Under the pieces are notes generated by a model. The model worked only from the letters and a program-made list of their open reading frames with translations. It made no database searches and had not been told where the DNA came from. Below are positions 54,101-64,000 of a DNA stretch of 64,000 nt, piece after piece. Origin of the DNA: Setaria digitata (taxonomy: Eukaryota; Nematoda; Chromadorea; Rhabditida; Setariidae); assembly GCA_003640385.1 (NCBI GenBank), contig RCAB01000129.1, positions 62,001-126,000 on the forward strand, written 5' to 3'. The first letter of the stretch is position 1. Each line of letters begins with the position of its first letter. A program made the translations under genes and the position numbers.

Positions 54101-57100
54101 AGTGTTAGATTGTTTAAAAATTTGTAAAACCATATTTTATAATAAGTATATTAAGCATAGTTTGGTGATCATAATCATATCTAACAATAATAGTTACAAA
54201 TTATCAATGTAGTGATAATTTATAATCGTAATCAAGTCTGATAAGACAACTTATTGCTTATAATTGTGTTATAATATGATCGATCACTAATAATAATGTT
54301 AAATGTTGCATATCATGATAAAATCAGTGTTGATGGACATAAAATACAGCTTCTATTAAATGATATAATGTCCAATTCCTGAGTTCAGTAAGGTTACAAA
54401 AATTGCAAACTGTGATAAGTAGTCTTGCATAAATGTTCAAAATCATGATAACGCTTCGACAAAAATTAAAAAGTTGTAAATTCTTACAATGATTAATTTT
54501 GAAAGAACATCGTAAACCGTGATAAATTAACTTATCCCGGGAAAGCATCATAAACTACGATAGTGATTTATGCTGGTGATTATAAATTTGTGATAATCAT
54601 TAATCATAATAGATGTAAATACAGTTAAAGGGAAGCAGTAAAAAGGAGAGAGAGAGAGAGAGGGAAAGAATGAAAGTACAAACCGAACTGATTCTTTCGT
54701 TTGTTTTCAAAATCTGTTTCTGTAAAAAATGTATGGCACCGGAAATATTTGTGGTAGCTGCCTGAAGGAATGATGAAATTGTTAATAATTTAATTAGGAG
54801 AAAGCGTAAAGCTCGTGAACTGGAACATTCGATTGCAAAGGCACCGATCGGTTCTGATATATATAAGCGCTCCTTTATTTCGCCAACAACCATTACACTT
54901 TCCAACTGAAAATTATATCACATCATATCATATCATATCATACCATATCGAGAGTTACAAAAGAGAAAAAAAAAAATTTGGTTGAAATACTGAATTGTAT
55001 TAATTGATTAAATGCGGTTTGAATGTTAATTAACGAAGCTCAAATGAAATCTTTCGTTTGCTTAATTAAATTAATTACAATTCGAAACGTTCATATCGTA
55101 CTAAATATATGAAAGAATTGCTAAAAAAGAAAAAAAGAATTTGTTTGATAAATTTTGCAACCACGCACAAATATTTAACATTATTTTTTTCCAAATGATC
55201 ACAAATATTTAATTTAATTTACATGCTCCAATAAGAAGAATATTTTTATTTCCAGAAAATTTGATAAATGATGAAAGGAAAAAAATAACCCGAAGTTTTC
55301 AAAAATATTTTAAATTTATCCTGTGCAAGAATTTAATTTTTGATTTCCATCAAAAATGACCAAAATTATCTTTTACTGTGATGGCCATTTGTTTAGTAAA
55401 TTATTAGGAGAATTTAAAAAGGCAGCAGGAAACAACAAAGAATTTAAACACTCCTATTTCTTGTAATGTTAATTTTTTTCTTCTCCATATATTTTATATT
55501 TTTTTGAAAATTTCGAAAATTTAAATTGAAACTTCAAAGAAGTAAGGGAGTTGGTTTGTTAAAAGATAAAAAATAGGACAAAAATCATTAAATAATTGAA
55601 CAAAATTGACAGTATTTTTCCAAAAAAAAAATCCACAAATAACTTCGGGAAGAAATTTTATAGCTCATCTAGAGAAATTTGATAATTCCCTCAAGCATTA
55701 TCCCAAATAAAAAAATGAATTTTGTTCTTTGCTCCGAAACTAAAATTTCAAAACTTGTCCATAACTTCCTTTTTCGCAATTTCACTTTTTTCCATTTTCC
55801 ACCATTTGCTAGATAATTTATGTCTGATGTCCATTTCACTAATTACATTTATTAACTTGCCGACCGCTGGTCATCCCACTTGATAATTTTTTGTTCGTTA
55901 TTTGTAATTTTCATGCTTTCAACTCCGTTCCTTCGGTTTCTCAATACTTCTGCTAATTAGATAAAAATTTAGTCAACAATATCTTCTTTTTATGCGATGA
56001 TAAATAAATTTTATGATAGTAATTAACGATAATATATAAATTGGAACGATAATGATGAGGAAGAGATATTAATTAGATTGTAATTAATGATAATAATGAT
56101 GACCAAGTATAACCTACATAAAAGCTTGCACTCAGCACTCATTTCCACCTAGAATCTTTGGTTTAATGAATTATTAATTACACTTCCCTGAGGTCGTACA
56201 AAATTTAAAGCTTTTAAAATATTTTGGCGGTAATGACAATGACGATGATGAATAAAAGTGATACTGATTGTATAAAGATGACATTCATGATAAGATGTTA
56301 AAATTAGTGGCGTTGATCGTACAGATATGATAATGATAATGTTGATAATTGTAATAACGATGACAAAGATGATGATTATGACGATAATGAGGATAATTAT
56401 GATTAACGATGATATTAATGATGATTATAGTGAAATCGATGGGCCAAAAATATGAACGATAATGATCATGGTGATTGATACTAATAAAGAGTGATAATCA
56501 AATTGATAATGGCGTGAGCTATGATAATGATAGTGATATTTCACAGAATCATGGTTAAATTTGAGGAGAATGAATAAATTAATTAGATTATGAGTCAAAA
56601 TTCTAGATTAACTTTCGCTTGAACTCCACTCATTAGTCTTCCTTTATCCATCATGGGTGTTTAATTAGTGAAAGGCTATATTACATTAGTCTACTTTTCA
56701 AATGCTGGAATAAAAATTGTTAATTAGAAATAAAGCATAGAATATTGTTGCAATATTTATGCGAATAATAATAAATTAATATAAAATGGAAAGGAAATTT
56801 ATGATGACAATGGCAGAGGATTTGCCGCAAAATTTCCTTATTTGCTTTCATTTAATTAATACTCTTAAATTAGTGAAATTGCAAATTTTCCAGTGAAGTG
56901 AAAAACATTTCAACGAAAAATTAGTCTTGAACTTTAAAATAATCAAAAAAAAAAAATCAAATCCCTACTAAAAAAAATTTTTTGAAAAAAAAAAAACAAT
57001 CTATCGTTTTAAAAAGAAAAACTTCTTTTCTTCTTTTCTNTCAAATCCCTACTAAAAAAAATTTTTTGAAAAAAAAAAACAATCTATCGTTTTAAAAAGA

Positions 57101-60100
57101 AAAACTTCTTTTCTTCTTTTCTTTTCATGTATTTTTTTTTAACGAAAGTAGCAAGGAATATTTATTTACAGCAGTATGAAATGTTTGAAAGAGAAAAGTT
57201 AGAAATTTTCTTTTTCAATTTTTTGACTCACCAAATTATTCAACTTTTGAAAATGGTTAAATGAGAAGATTCATTCTGAATTAAAAAAGAAGTGATGGAA
57301 AGAAGGAGAATAATGAAGTTTTCAAAAATTAAGCTTCAAAGTTTCATTTTTTCGCAAATCATTCATTAACTTCGAGGGAAAAGAATAAGTCTGCAATAAT
57401 AGATATTTTTTTGAAACTCTGATATGAAAAATTAATTTTCATTTTTTGATAATATTTTTTTTTTCCTTTTTAATAAAATCTTGCTGGTGTTTGCCTGCTA
57501 AAGAAAGGAAATTAAAAGGTTTTAGAATAATTAAAGTTTTTTTTTTTTGCAAAATTAAATGAAATTGGTCAGATGTGAAATTTTTTAAGTTTAAAATTTC
57601 ATAAAATGCTTAATTGCTTGTAGCATTAATTCTTCCCTAATATATACACATAAATATAAATAAATAAATATATATTATATATATAATTTTTATTTCAGAA
57701 TTAAAGCAATAACAGTTATTTAAATGGAAATTTTTATCATAAACTGATTCATCTATAGGGCAGTAAAAAAATCCAAAATCTCTTTCTATGAGTTAGACAT
57801 CATTGTAAATCGTGATAAATCGTGATTCAGTTGATATCACATTACGCTTTTTCTTTGGCTAAAATATCTGCGCATTATAATTAACTTAATTATACAAAAG
57901 CAAAAATATGCTCATCATCAGATGAATTTTACGAAATTTAAATAAAATCATTTAGTTTTTGAAATTATTAAAAAGTTTTTTTTTTTTTCTTTAGAAAAAA
58001 AAGTAAAAAAAACCCTCGATAGATTTTACATAGCAATAACAAATATCTAGACGTCTCTTTCTCTTTTTTTTTTTCTCTCAAAATAAACTTTTTAAACAAA
58101 AGTGTAATAAATGAAAAATGCTTTAGCATACCTAGCAAATAGTTATGTTATTATTAATATTTAACTATTTCCAACAGTTTTTCGTTTCAAACAAAGAAAA
58201 AAAGTGAAAAAATTAAGAGAGACTTACATAAATTAAAATTTTTGCAGGAAAAAATTCGTAGGAAATTGCATTAATTAAAATCTCAAAATTACCTAGAATT
58301 TCGTGAAAAATATAAAAAATTAAAAATTTCTAATAAACATTTTAATCATCCGATATACTATATTCATAACTAAACAAGTAGCCAGATGATCTTTTTTTGT
58401 TGTAATTATAAATTCATTTGCTAAACTCTCAAAAATTTGATATATGTAAAAAAAAAAAAGGAAAAAAAAGAGCAAAAGAATAAACTTGTTTGAAAATTTT
58501 AGAAATTCAAAAATTAAAAAAAGAATTATTTTTTACCAAATTAAGAGAGAAGTCATTTCCTTTAAATCGAATTAAAGCACCATTCTGGTTGAGCTTAATT
58601 ACACATTCCATAAACGATCCATTACGATTTTTAACAACACCTTTCTCCACTTCAAAAATTTGCATTATATGCGCCAGAATGGTTGCTGATAAAGGTGACG
58701 TTGGTGACGCTGATGATGTAACTGCAGTATCACGTGCACTGGAATTTGTTGATACGTAATCACCTCTGATAAGTTTACAAAATCGATCACAGTCATCGGC
58801 CGAAACAACATTGATACCATACGTTTCATCGTGATAATGCCAATACGCAAAACAAGATGATACACGTGTAACACGATTGGCTGTAAAAAAAGAGAAGGAA
58901 AGAAAACGTGTAAGACGTCCACAGTTAATGGTTCAATTTTCAGAACAATGAAAATTAGTTTTATCTTGTTTAATTTAATTAAAATTTAACAATAGATGAG
59001 AAGCCTTTTGGAAAAAAAAAAAGATTTTTTCCATCCTAAGTTAATTGAACTAATAAAATACTCTTAATATTTGCTTATTTTGCCCCATTTTATCTCCTTT
59101 CCATTTATTTTTGAATTTCTCATCAAGCTAATTTTATANTAATATTTGCTTATTTTGCTCCATTTTATCTCCTTTCCATTTATTTTTGAATTTCTCATCA
59201 AGCTAATTTTATAATCATCATTTTTTTTCTTTTTTTTTTTCAAACACTTCAATGTCCAGTAATGTATCTTAAATTACTGCCGATCAATAAAGAAAAGAAC
59301 ATTAATTTTTTACGCTTCATTTATTTAGATTTGTAAATTATTGAGCCTCGAAAATTTACAAGCAAACTTTGTTAATTTCATAAATTAAAAAATTAGAATA
59401 TGCAAATATCTCAAATTGAAAATAATTAATGCTACTAAATGAACAATAAATAAATAGTAATCGAATAGTAAATGCAATATCCAGAAAGTAATGATAAAAT
59501 AATAAATAGCAATTTTAAATATTCAAAATTTGACATATTAAGTAAGCGTCACGAATTCTAAAATAATATTTCACAGCCATAATTTAAATTTTCTCTTTCG
59601 AATTTCACGTTTATATTGTTATTTTTATTAATTTAAATAGACAAAATTTGAAACTACAATAATTCTCAGCATGAAATACATAAGCATTGGATCTTTTTTT
59701 TTTGATGAAAATAGAAGTCTAATTAATTATTTTTAAAAATCATAAACATATGCAAATACACTAACTGATAATAAATTAAATGCAAAATTGTTAATATCTT
59801 TATAATCTTCATATCAATTAAAATTCATAATTACAGAAAATGAAACGCTCAATTTGCAGTAAATAACAGGAGAGAAAAGAAAGCTCAAAATCAAATATTT
59901 TCGTAAAAAAATATGAAATATTTTTATGCAATAAAAACAATTTGAGTAAGATGAAAAATTGCAAGGAAGAAAAAAAAAATCAAATATGTACATTTTCTTT
60001 CATTGATCAATTGAATAAGGCAAAAAATTAAAGTGAAAAAAAAAAAAAAAAAAACTTTTCAAACAACTTTCATCGATTATAATAAGTATGCATTAAAATA

Positions 60101-61423
60101 AACAAATTATCAAAAATCAAAAAAAAAAAAAAAAAAAAAGAAACTTATCAAGTGTGAAAAGAAAGAACGATAAAGAAATACGAAAAGACTTCCAAATTAT
60201 CTCATCAGAAATTTATTTAAATTTCTTTTCAGAGCTTTTTTTTTTTTTTTTTCTTTAACTTATATATGTGTATATATGAAAATTTTGTTTCGAATGGGTC
60301 TTTTTTTCCCTTCTTAATTCATCTTTTCTTCTTTTAAATCAACTGATTCCCATTATACCGGGCAATTTTATCCGTTGTAACGGGCAGAAGTTGAAAATTT
60401 CATTACCATAACATGGCGTATGATTGAAAACATCAGGCTGGATTATGCTACTTTAAAAATTTTATTAGTTCCAAATCAATTAATGATTGCATTCGTAATG
60501 AGTATGAGAATATGAATATCTATTGAATTTCATTTCACTCTCATAAATTACCATTTTTAAATAATAAGCCTTTCTCATCAACTTCTCACAGATTGATGTA
60601 AACATAAAGATTCGGCACTACTGTTGTAAAATTTGCACCGTCAATTTTACAAAATTATTCAACTTTGAAGAGATTTAAAATGAAGAAAAAAAAAAAGAAA
60701 ATGTTGGCGGAAAATTGTTCACATTAAATTAAAAAAAAAAAAAAGTATTTAAACAATTACTCAGTAATAAACGAGGAAAACTACCTGAGATTTTAATTTT
60801 ATATTTAAAGTTGTCAGAATTTTAATAAATTTTTCGGGAAAAAAATCAGTCATCTCTTCGAACATTCTGTTTAATATGAATAATTTAAAAATATATTTAT
60901 GTGATTTCCTTTTTTTTAGACTGATTAAAATTGCTGAGGTCAGTTCATTTTTCTATATGTCGGAAATTTCAACAACACCTATTAAAAATATCAGTTCAAT
61001 TTTAGGAAAAGTTTTGAGGAAATCTTTTTTCTCTTTCAAATAATCTCACAATATCAGGTTCAATTTTATAAAATAAACTAAATTTTTTTTCTCTCTCTCT
61101 TAAAAAGTTTTACACTGGCGATTACTCACTCTTTCGCATGCATAAATTAAAATCTGCAACTTTTTTTTTTTTCTTCTTTTGTTAAATTTACATGAATTAT
61201 AAACAATATAATTTGAAAACATACATGTTTCAAGAAGTTGTTCCGTAACAATTCCGGATTCATTTTTGGCTAGCAACCGAAGTGATTTATAATTGGTACC
61301 ATTTCTCCGAGATGATACCTCAGTAATAACGGTAATAGATAGCAATGATGGATAGAGAATATTCCATTGGCTTCGATCCGATGAAAGCCGAAATAATTCG
61401 GCCCAAAATCTATCAACAATCAT
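42133..61423 (-). CDS. tiam-1: TIAM-type Rac guanine nucleotide exchange factor, 5' end incomplete
   Basis: This Rho-family (Rac) GEF links membrane signals to actin. Sixteen exons join in phase to 960 residues: 61423-61225, 58880-58537, 54905-54684, 52372-52229, 51854-51803, 51226-51045, 50806-50648, 48090-47752, 47563-47285, 46863-46714, 46359-46254, 45791-45645, 45116-44983, 44704-44555, 43958-43759 and 42208-42133. Domains in order: EVH1/WH1 (about 1-105), a weak PH-like segment (120-230), CC-Ex helices (256-345, FPTPSELLSKISL like human NPKRLLAF), Ras-binding domain (345-415), PDZ (415-505), DH (605-820, with SLLIKPIQRVLKYPLFLQQI) and PH (820-945). CC-Ex, RBD, PDZ, DH and PH in this order identify Tiam. 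The donor of exon 5 (G|GTGGCG) and acceptor of exon 9 (TTAAG) are weak. The ATG at 61423 may be internal, since the frame is open upstream and EVH1 may begin earlier. Confidence 0.92.
44046..44258. repeat. Diverged tandem duplication in a TIAM intron
   Basis: Two copies of roughly 100-118 bases start at 44046 and 44164. They share AAGAA.GAATTGAAGTA, a T run, GAATTT and AAATGAAATTGAAATTTG in the same order. They lie between the last two PH-coding exons. Confidence 0.7.
48091..50647. other. Large TIAM intron (within the PDZ-coding region)
   Basis: A 2.56-kb intron of very AT-rich sequence with homopolymers. It contains a single N at 49641 flanked by near-identical 92-base segments. No exon-like open frame was found in either orientation. 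Confidence 0.6.
49549..49733. repeat. 92-base duplication flanking a single N (likely assembly artefact)
   Basis: 49549-49640 and 49642-49733 match over 92 bases with two differences and are separated by one N at 49641. This is what unmerged overlapping contig ends or two haplotype copies would give. Confidence 0.85.
52373..54683. other. Large TIAM intron
   Basis: A 2.3-kb intron with homopolymers, an N at 53862 and many TAAGT/AAGTAA motifs. There is no convincing exon. The phase-0 junction of the flanking exons does not require one. Confidence 0.55.
54906..58536. other. Large TIAM intron with ATCAT and GATAATGAT-rich tracts
   Basis: A 3.6-kb intron. It holds a short ATCAT pentanucleotide run near 54917-54947, a GATAATGATG-rich stretch at about 56050-56540, and the duplicated segment around the N at 57040. 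No exon was recognised. Confidence 0.55.
56957..57122. repeat. About 82-base duplication flanking a single N (likely assembly artefact)
   Basis: 56957-57039 and 57041-57122 are the same sequence apart from the length of A homopolymers, with one N at 57040 between them. Confidence 0.85.
58881..61224. other. Large TIAM intron inside the EVH1 domain
   Basis: A 2.3-kb AT-rich intron splits the EVH1 domain in phase 1. It contains the duplication around the N at 59139 and long A/T homopolymers. The 62-codon frame at 59064-59252 only exists because the duplicated segment repeats itself. Confidence 0.55.
59065..59213. repeat. 74-base duplication flanking a single N (likely assembly artefact)
   Basis: 59065-59138 and 59140-59213 differ at one base and are separated by one N at 59139. 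Confidence 0.85.
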
Positions 61424-62119
61424 TTCATGCCAAAAGTAATCAAATTTTGAAGTTTGTTTTTCTTTTTTTCAGGGAGAAAAAAAAAAGGAGAGAACCTGGA
61501 AAGATTGACAGTGAAGCTGCGGCAAATAAGCGAAAGCAATGATCGAAATTGAAAAGATAATTCGAATTTCATATAGCCAAAGAAAAAAAAAAATAGAAAT
61601 AATGAAATGGCCTTGAAAAGAAGCATTATTAAAAATAAAAATGAAAAAATTGCTGCGTACATGAAGAGTACGAGACACTTAATGAATCCTAGAATCGTTT
61701 TAATTTAATTCCGCTTAAAAAAAAAAAAAAAAAAAATTGCACTGTCAAGGTTAGGTTAATGAGAATTTCTTTAGCGAGAATCAACTGTGATAATTAATGA
61801 ACGATAATCAATGCAACAATTATAATAGTAATAATTAATGGAAAATTAAAATAATACACTGATAGAATGTTCCAAACTTCCTTTTACTCTTTTCCTCATT
61901 CTCTTTCTTTTTTTTTTTTGTTAATTTTTCTAAAGAAATAATGATAATTTCCTTTTCAATTTTATTTTTGAAAAGAAAAATGAAAATTTGAAATCGAAAA
62001 ACTAAATTGTATCAAAAAAAAAAAAGAAAAAAGGAATTAAATAAATTGGCGAAGCATTTTCTTCTTTGCTTGAGAAGCTAAAAGCCAAGTTAGCGCACAT
62101 TCACAAATAACACTATCCC

Positions 62120-62934
62120 TGACACACACACAGACACAGACATACACGCCCATACACATACACGCATACACATGCGCCCCGTACACACATACACAGACAT
62201 ACCCATACATACACGCACACACATACACACACATTCAATCACATACATACACATAAACTAGTGAAAGGAGGGTGAGGTGGGAAGGTGCTGAGGAATTGGA
62301 CGGAGATGGGATGAGAAGGATCTGGGAGGTAGCGGGGGAGGGGTACGAGATTACTGTGAGAGATACCGGAGGGAATTACGATTGGTCCGAGACATAGCGG
62401 GGGATATCTAGGAGTCCCAACTGAGGGAAAAGGGAAAGACGAGACGATCGAACACGCACATACACACACACACACACGCATACACACACACACACACACA
62501 TACAAACACACACACACACATACACACACACACACACACGCATACACATACACATACACACATACACATACACACACACCCACATACACATACACACACA
62601 CATACACATACACACATACACATACACATACATACACACACACGCACGCATACACATACACATACACACATACACATACACACACACCCACATACACATA
62701 CACACACACATACACATACACACATACACATACACATACATACACACACACACACACGCATACACATACACATACACACATACACATACACACACACCCA
62801 CATACACATACACACACACATACACATACACACATACACATACACATACATACACACACACACACACGTATACACATACATATACACACATACACATACA
62901 CACACACACATATACATACACACACACACACACA
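62120..62934. repeat. CA-rich satellite with a 108-110 bp higher-order unit
   Basis: ACACAT/ACACAC repeats run at 62120-62240 and 62458-62934, interrupted by unique sequence at about 62245-62450. Inside the second block a marker (ACCCACAT) recurs at about 62579, 62687 and 62797, giving spacings of 108 and 110 bases over three units. The block reads as Cys-Val repeats of up to 230 codons on the minus strand; these are artefacts. Confidence 0.9.
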
Positions 62935-63199
62935 GTGTTATCCATAACTGAAAAAATCTCCCTTTCACTGTGTCTTATTCTTCTCGTTTTTCTGTGCCTC
63001 TTAGTGTAATTTAAATTAGTTCTCAATTGAAACTAAAATTAACTAATTAGTTGATTAATTAGGTGCAGGAAAAGTGACAGTTTTAATAAGTGAATAGAGT
63101 GAGCGCATTTATGACCAAGACTAATGCTCTAATTTGGAGAGTAGAAAATGCTAGATTACAGTAAATGCTGATTGACTGATGAGATTAGATTAGACTTAC

Positions 63200-63218
63200 C
63201 TGTCATCTGTTTAAGCAT
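63200..63218 (-). other. Candidate first exon of the TIAM gene
   Basis: On the minus strand ATGCTTAAACAGATGACAG is followed by a consensus donor GTAAGT. It would encode MLKQMT and leave one base over. No acceptor in matching phase was found near the EVH1 exon, so the link to TIAM is unproven. Confidence 0.25.
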
Positions 63219-64000
63219 TTTTAATTGATTGTTTTCAATTAATTAGATGATTAAATTGGGCAGTAGAATGGCAGAAGAAAGAAGCAAAAAATGATAAATA
63301 CAGAAGAAATAAGGGAGAACTGTCGTCGAATCGTAGAGGTTTAAAATTTTGCTTCCAATGTTAAGTTATCATTTATCATTAAAACTCATTAGTTTTAATT
63401 AGAATTTCGAAAAAAAAAAGCTTTGAAATAGCTTAATTAAAAACCAATTTACTACTAATATTGCTACTCTTTCAATGCTCAAATATTTTTGGTGCAAATA
63501 TGAAATCGTTTTCCAATTAGGCATAATAATACTGATTAAGGAAAAACGAGATAATTAACTTAGAATAATTAATATTTAGAAGATGAATGAATAAAGCACT
63601 TGTTAGGAAACTAAAATATTCACAGGTAAAAGGTCATCTATCTCATATATCATCTTCTCTACTAGTAAAATATAAGTAGAATTTTTTTTTTGAATTTGGA
63701 AAACGATTTAATTTTTTAAAGTTGTCCTAAATTTAATTTTTTTTCTTCGTAATTTTCAAATTACAGTCCATTTTTTGCTTTACTTGCAATCAATCATCTT
63801 TTTGAAAATGCATAAATTTCTTCCCTTCCTTTTTTTAAGAGACGAAATTTTAAAATGACTGAATTTTTGCTAAATAATAAATTAATTATATTTTCAAAAA
63901 TTATCAGTAAAAATTTGAAAGAGAAACGAAATTTCATTTAAAAAAAAAGCATTTAAAAAAGAGAAAAAAAACTTATAGGGAATGATATATGAGATACGCT

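Larger units (their letters stand above)
61424..64000. other. Region upstream of the first recognised TIAM exon
   Basis: 2.6 kb that probably contains the missing 5' exon(s) or promoter of the TIAM gene. It holds the CA-rich satellite at 62120-62934 and, on the minus strand at 63218-63200, an ATG followed by a strong ACAG|GTAAGT donor. Long Cys/Val frames here come from the satellite. Confidence 0.55.

Noticed and set aside
62239..63026. Long Cys-Val-rich open frames (up to 230 codons) on the minus strand
   Set aside because: They are translations of the CA/ACACAT satellite in three frames, with no start context or domain.

Overview
The window is nuclear DNA from a nematode, most likely a parasitic spirurid or filarial worm. 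The DNA is very AT-rich. Genes are split into small exons by short to long AT-rich introns with TTTCAG-type acceptors. The gene families (LIN-28 with its nematode-type first zinc knuckle, an EVH1-bearing TIAM-1, nicalin/NRA-2, COX-5B) read as nematode. I could not run a search, so the species call is inference. Exon models were built by hand from reading frame, splice sites and phase. In every model the exon phases close without an internal stop, although some splice sites are weak and are flagged.

Layout. (1) 349-5103, minus: furin/kexin-type proprotein convertase; its C-terminal part lies beyond the left edge. (2) 9684-10831, plus: lin-28, with a long 3'UTR. (3) 12410-15243, minus: THOC3, a TREX/THO subunit, convergent with lin-28. 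(4) 16852-18021, plus: short CTR/SLC31 copper transporter. (5) 21578-24105, plus: TLC-domain membrane protein of the TLCD1/2 (FLD-1) type. (6) 26497-27674, minus: cytochrome c oxidase subunit 5B. (7) 29233-33732, plus: nicalin. (8) 35017-39975, plus: acid-sphingomyelinase-like phosphodiesterase with a hydrophobic, GPI-signal-like tail. (9) 42133-61423, minus: TIAM-type Rac GEF in at least 16 exons over more than 19 kb; its extreme 5' end is unresolved.

These are unrelated housekeeping, developmental and membrane genes on both strands. They do not form an operon or a single system. Copper uptake and the copper-using COX complex share the window, as do two lipid-related membrane proteins, but I see no evidence of co-regulation. 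No rRNA, tRNA, CRISPR or transposon was recognised.

Non-coding structure includes an AAT microsatellite (7086-7257), a CT run (20579-20624), a clean five-unit 29-bp minisatellite (27888-28032), a degenerate repeat patch (about 40075-40330), and a CA-rich satellite with a 108-110 bp higher-order unit (62120-62934). A perfect 21-bp hairpin sits in a convertase intron (945-992). Five single-N positions mark assembly joins, and three of them are flanked by near-identical sequence that looks like unmerged contig ends rather than real duplication. I did not find a convincing undescribed system. The best leads are the let-7-type seed cluster in the lin-28 3'UTR, the perfect hairpin, and the domain layout and missing first exon of the TIAM gene.
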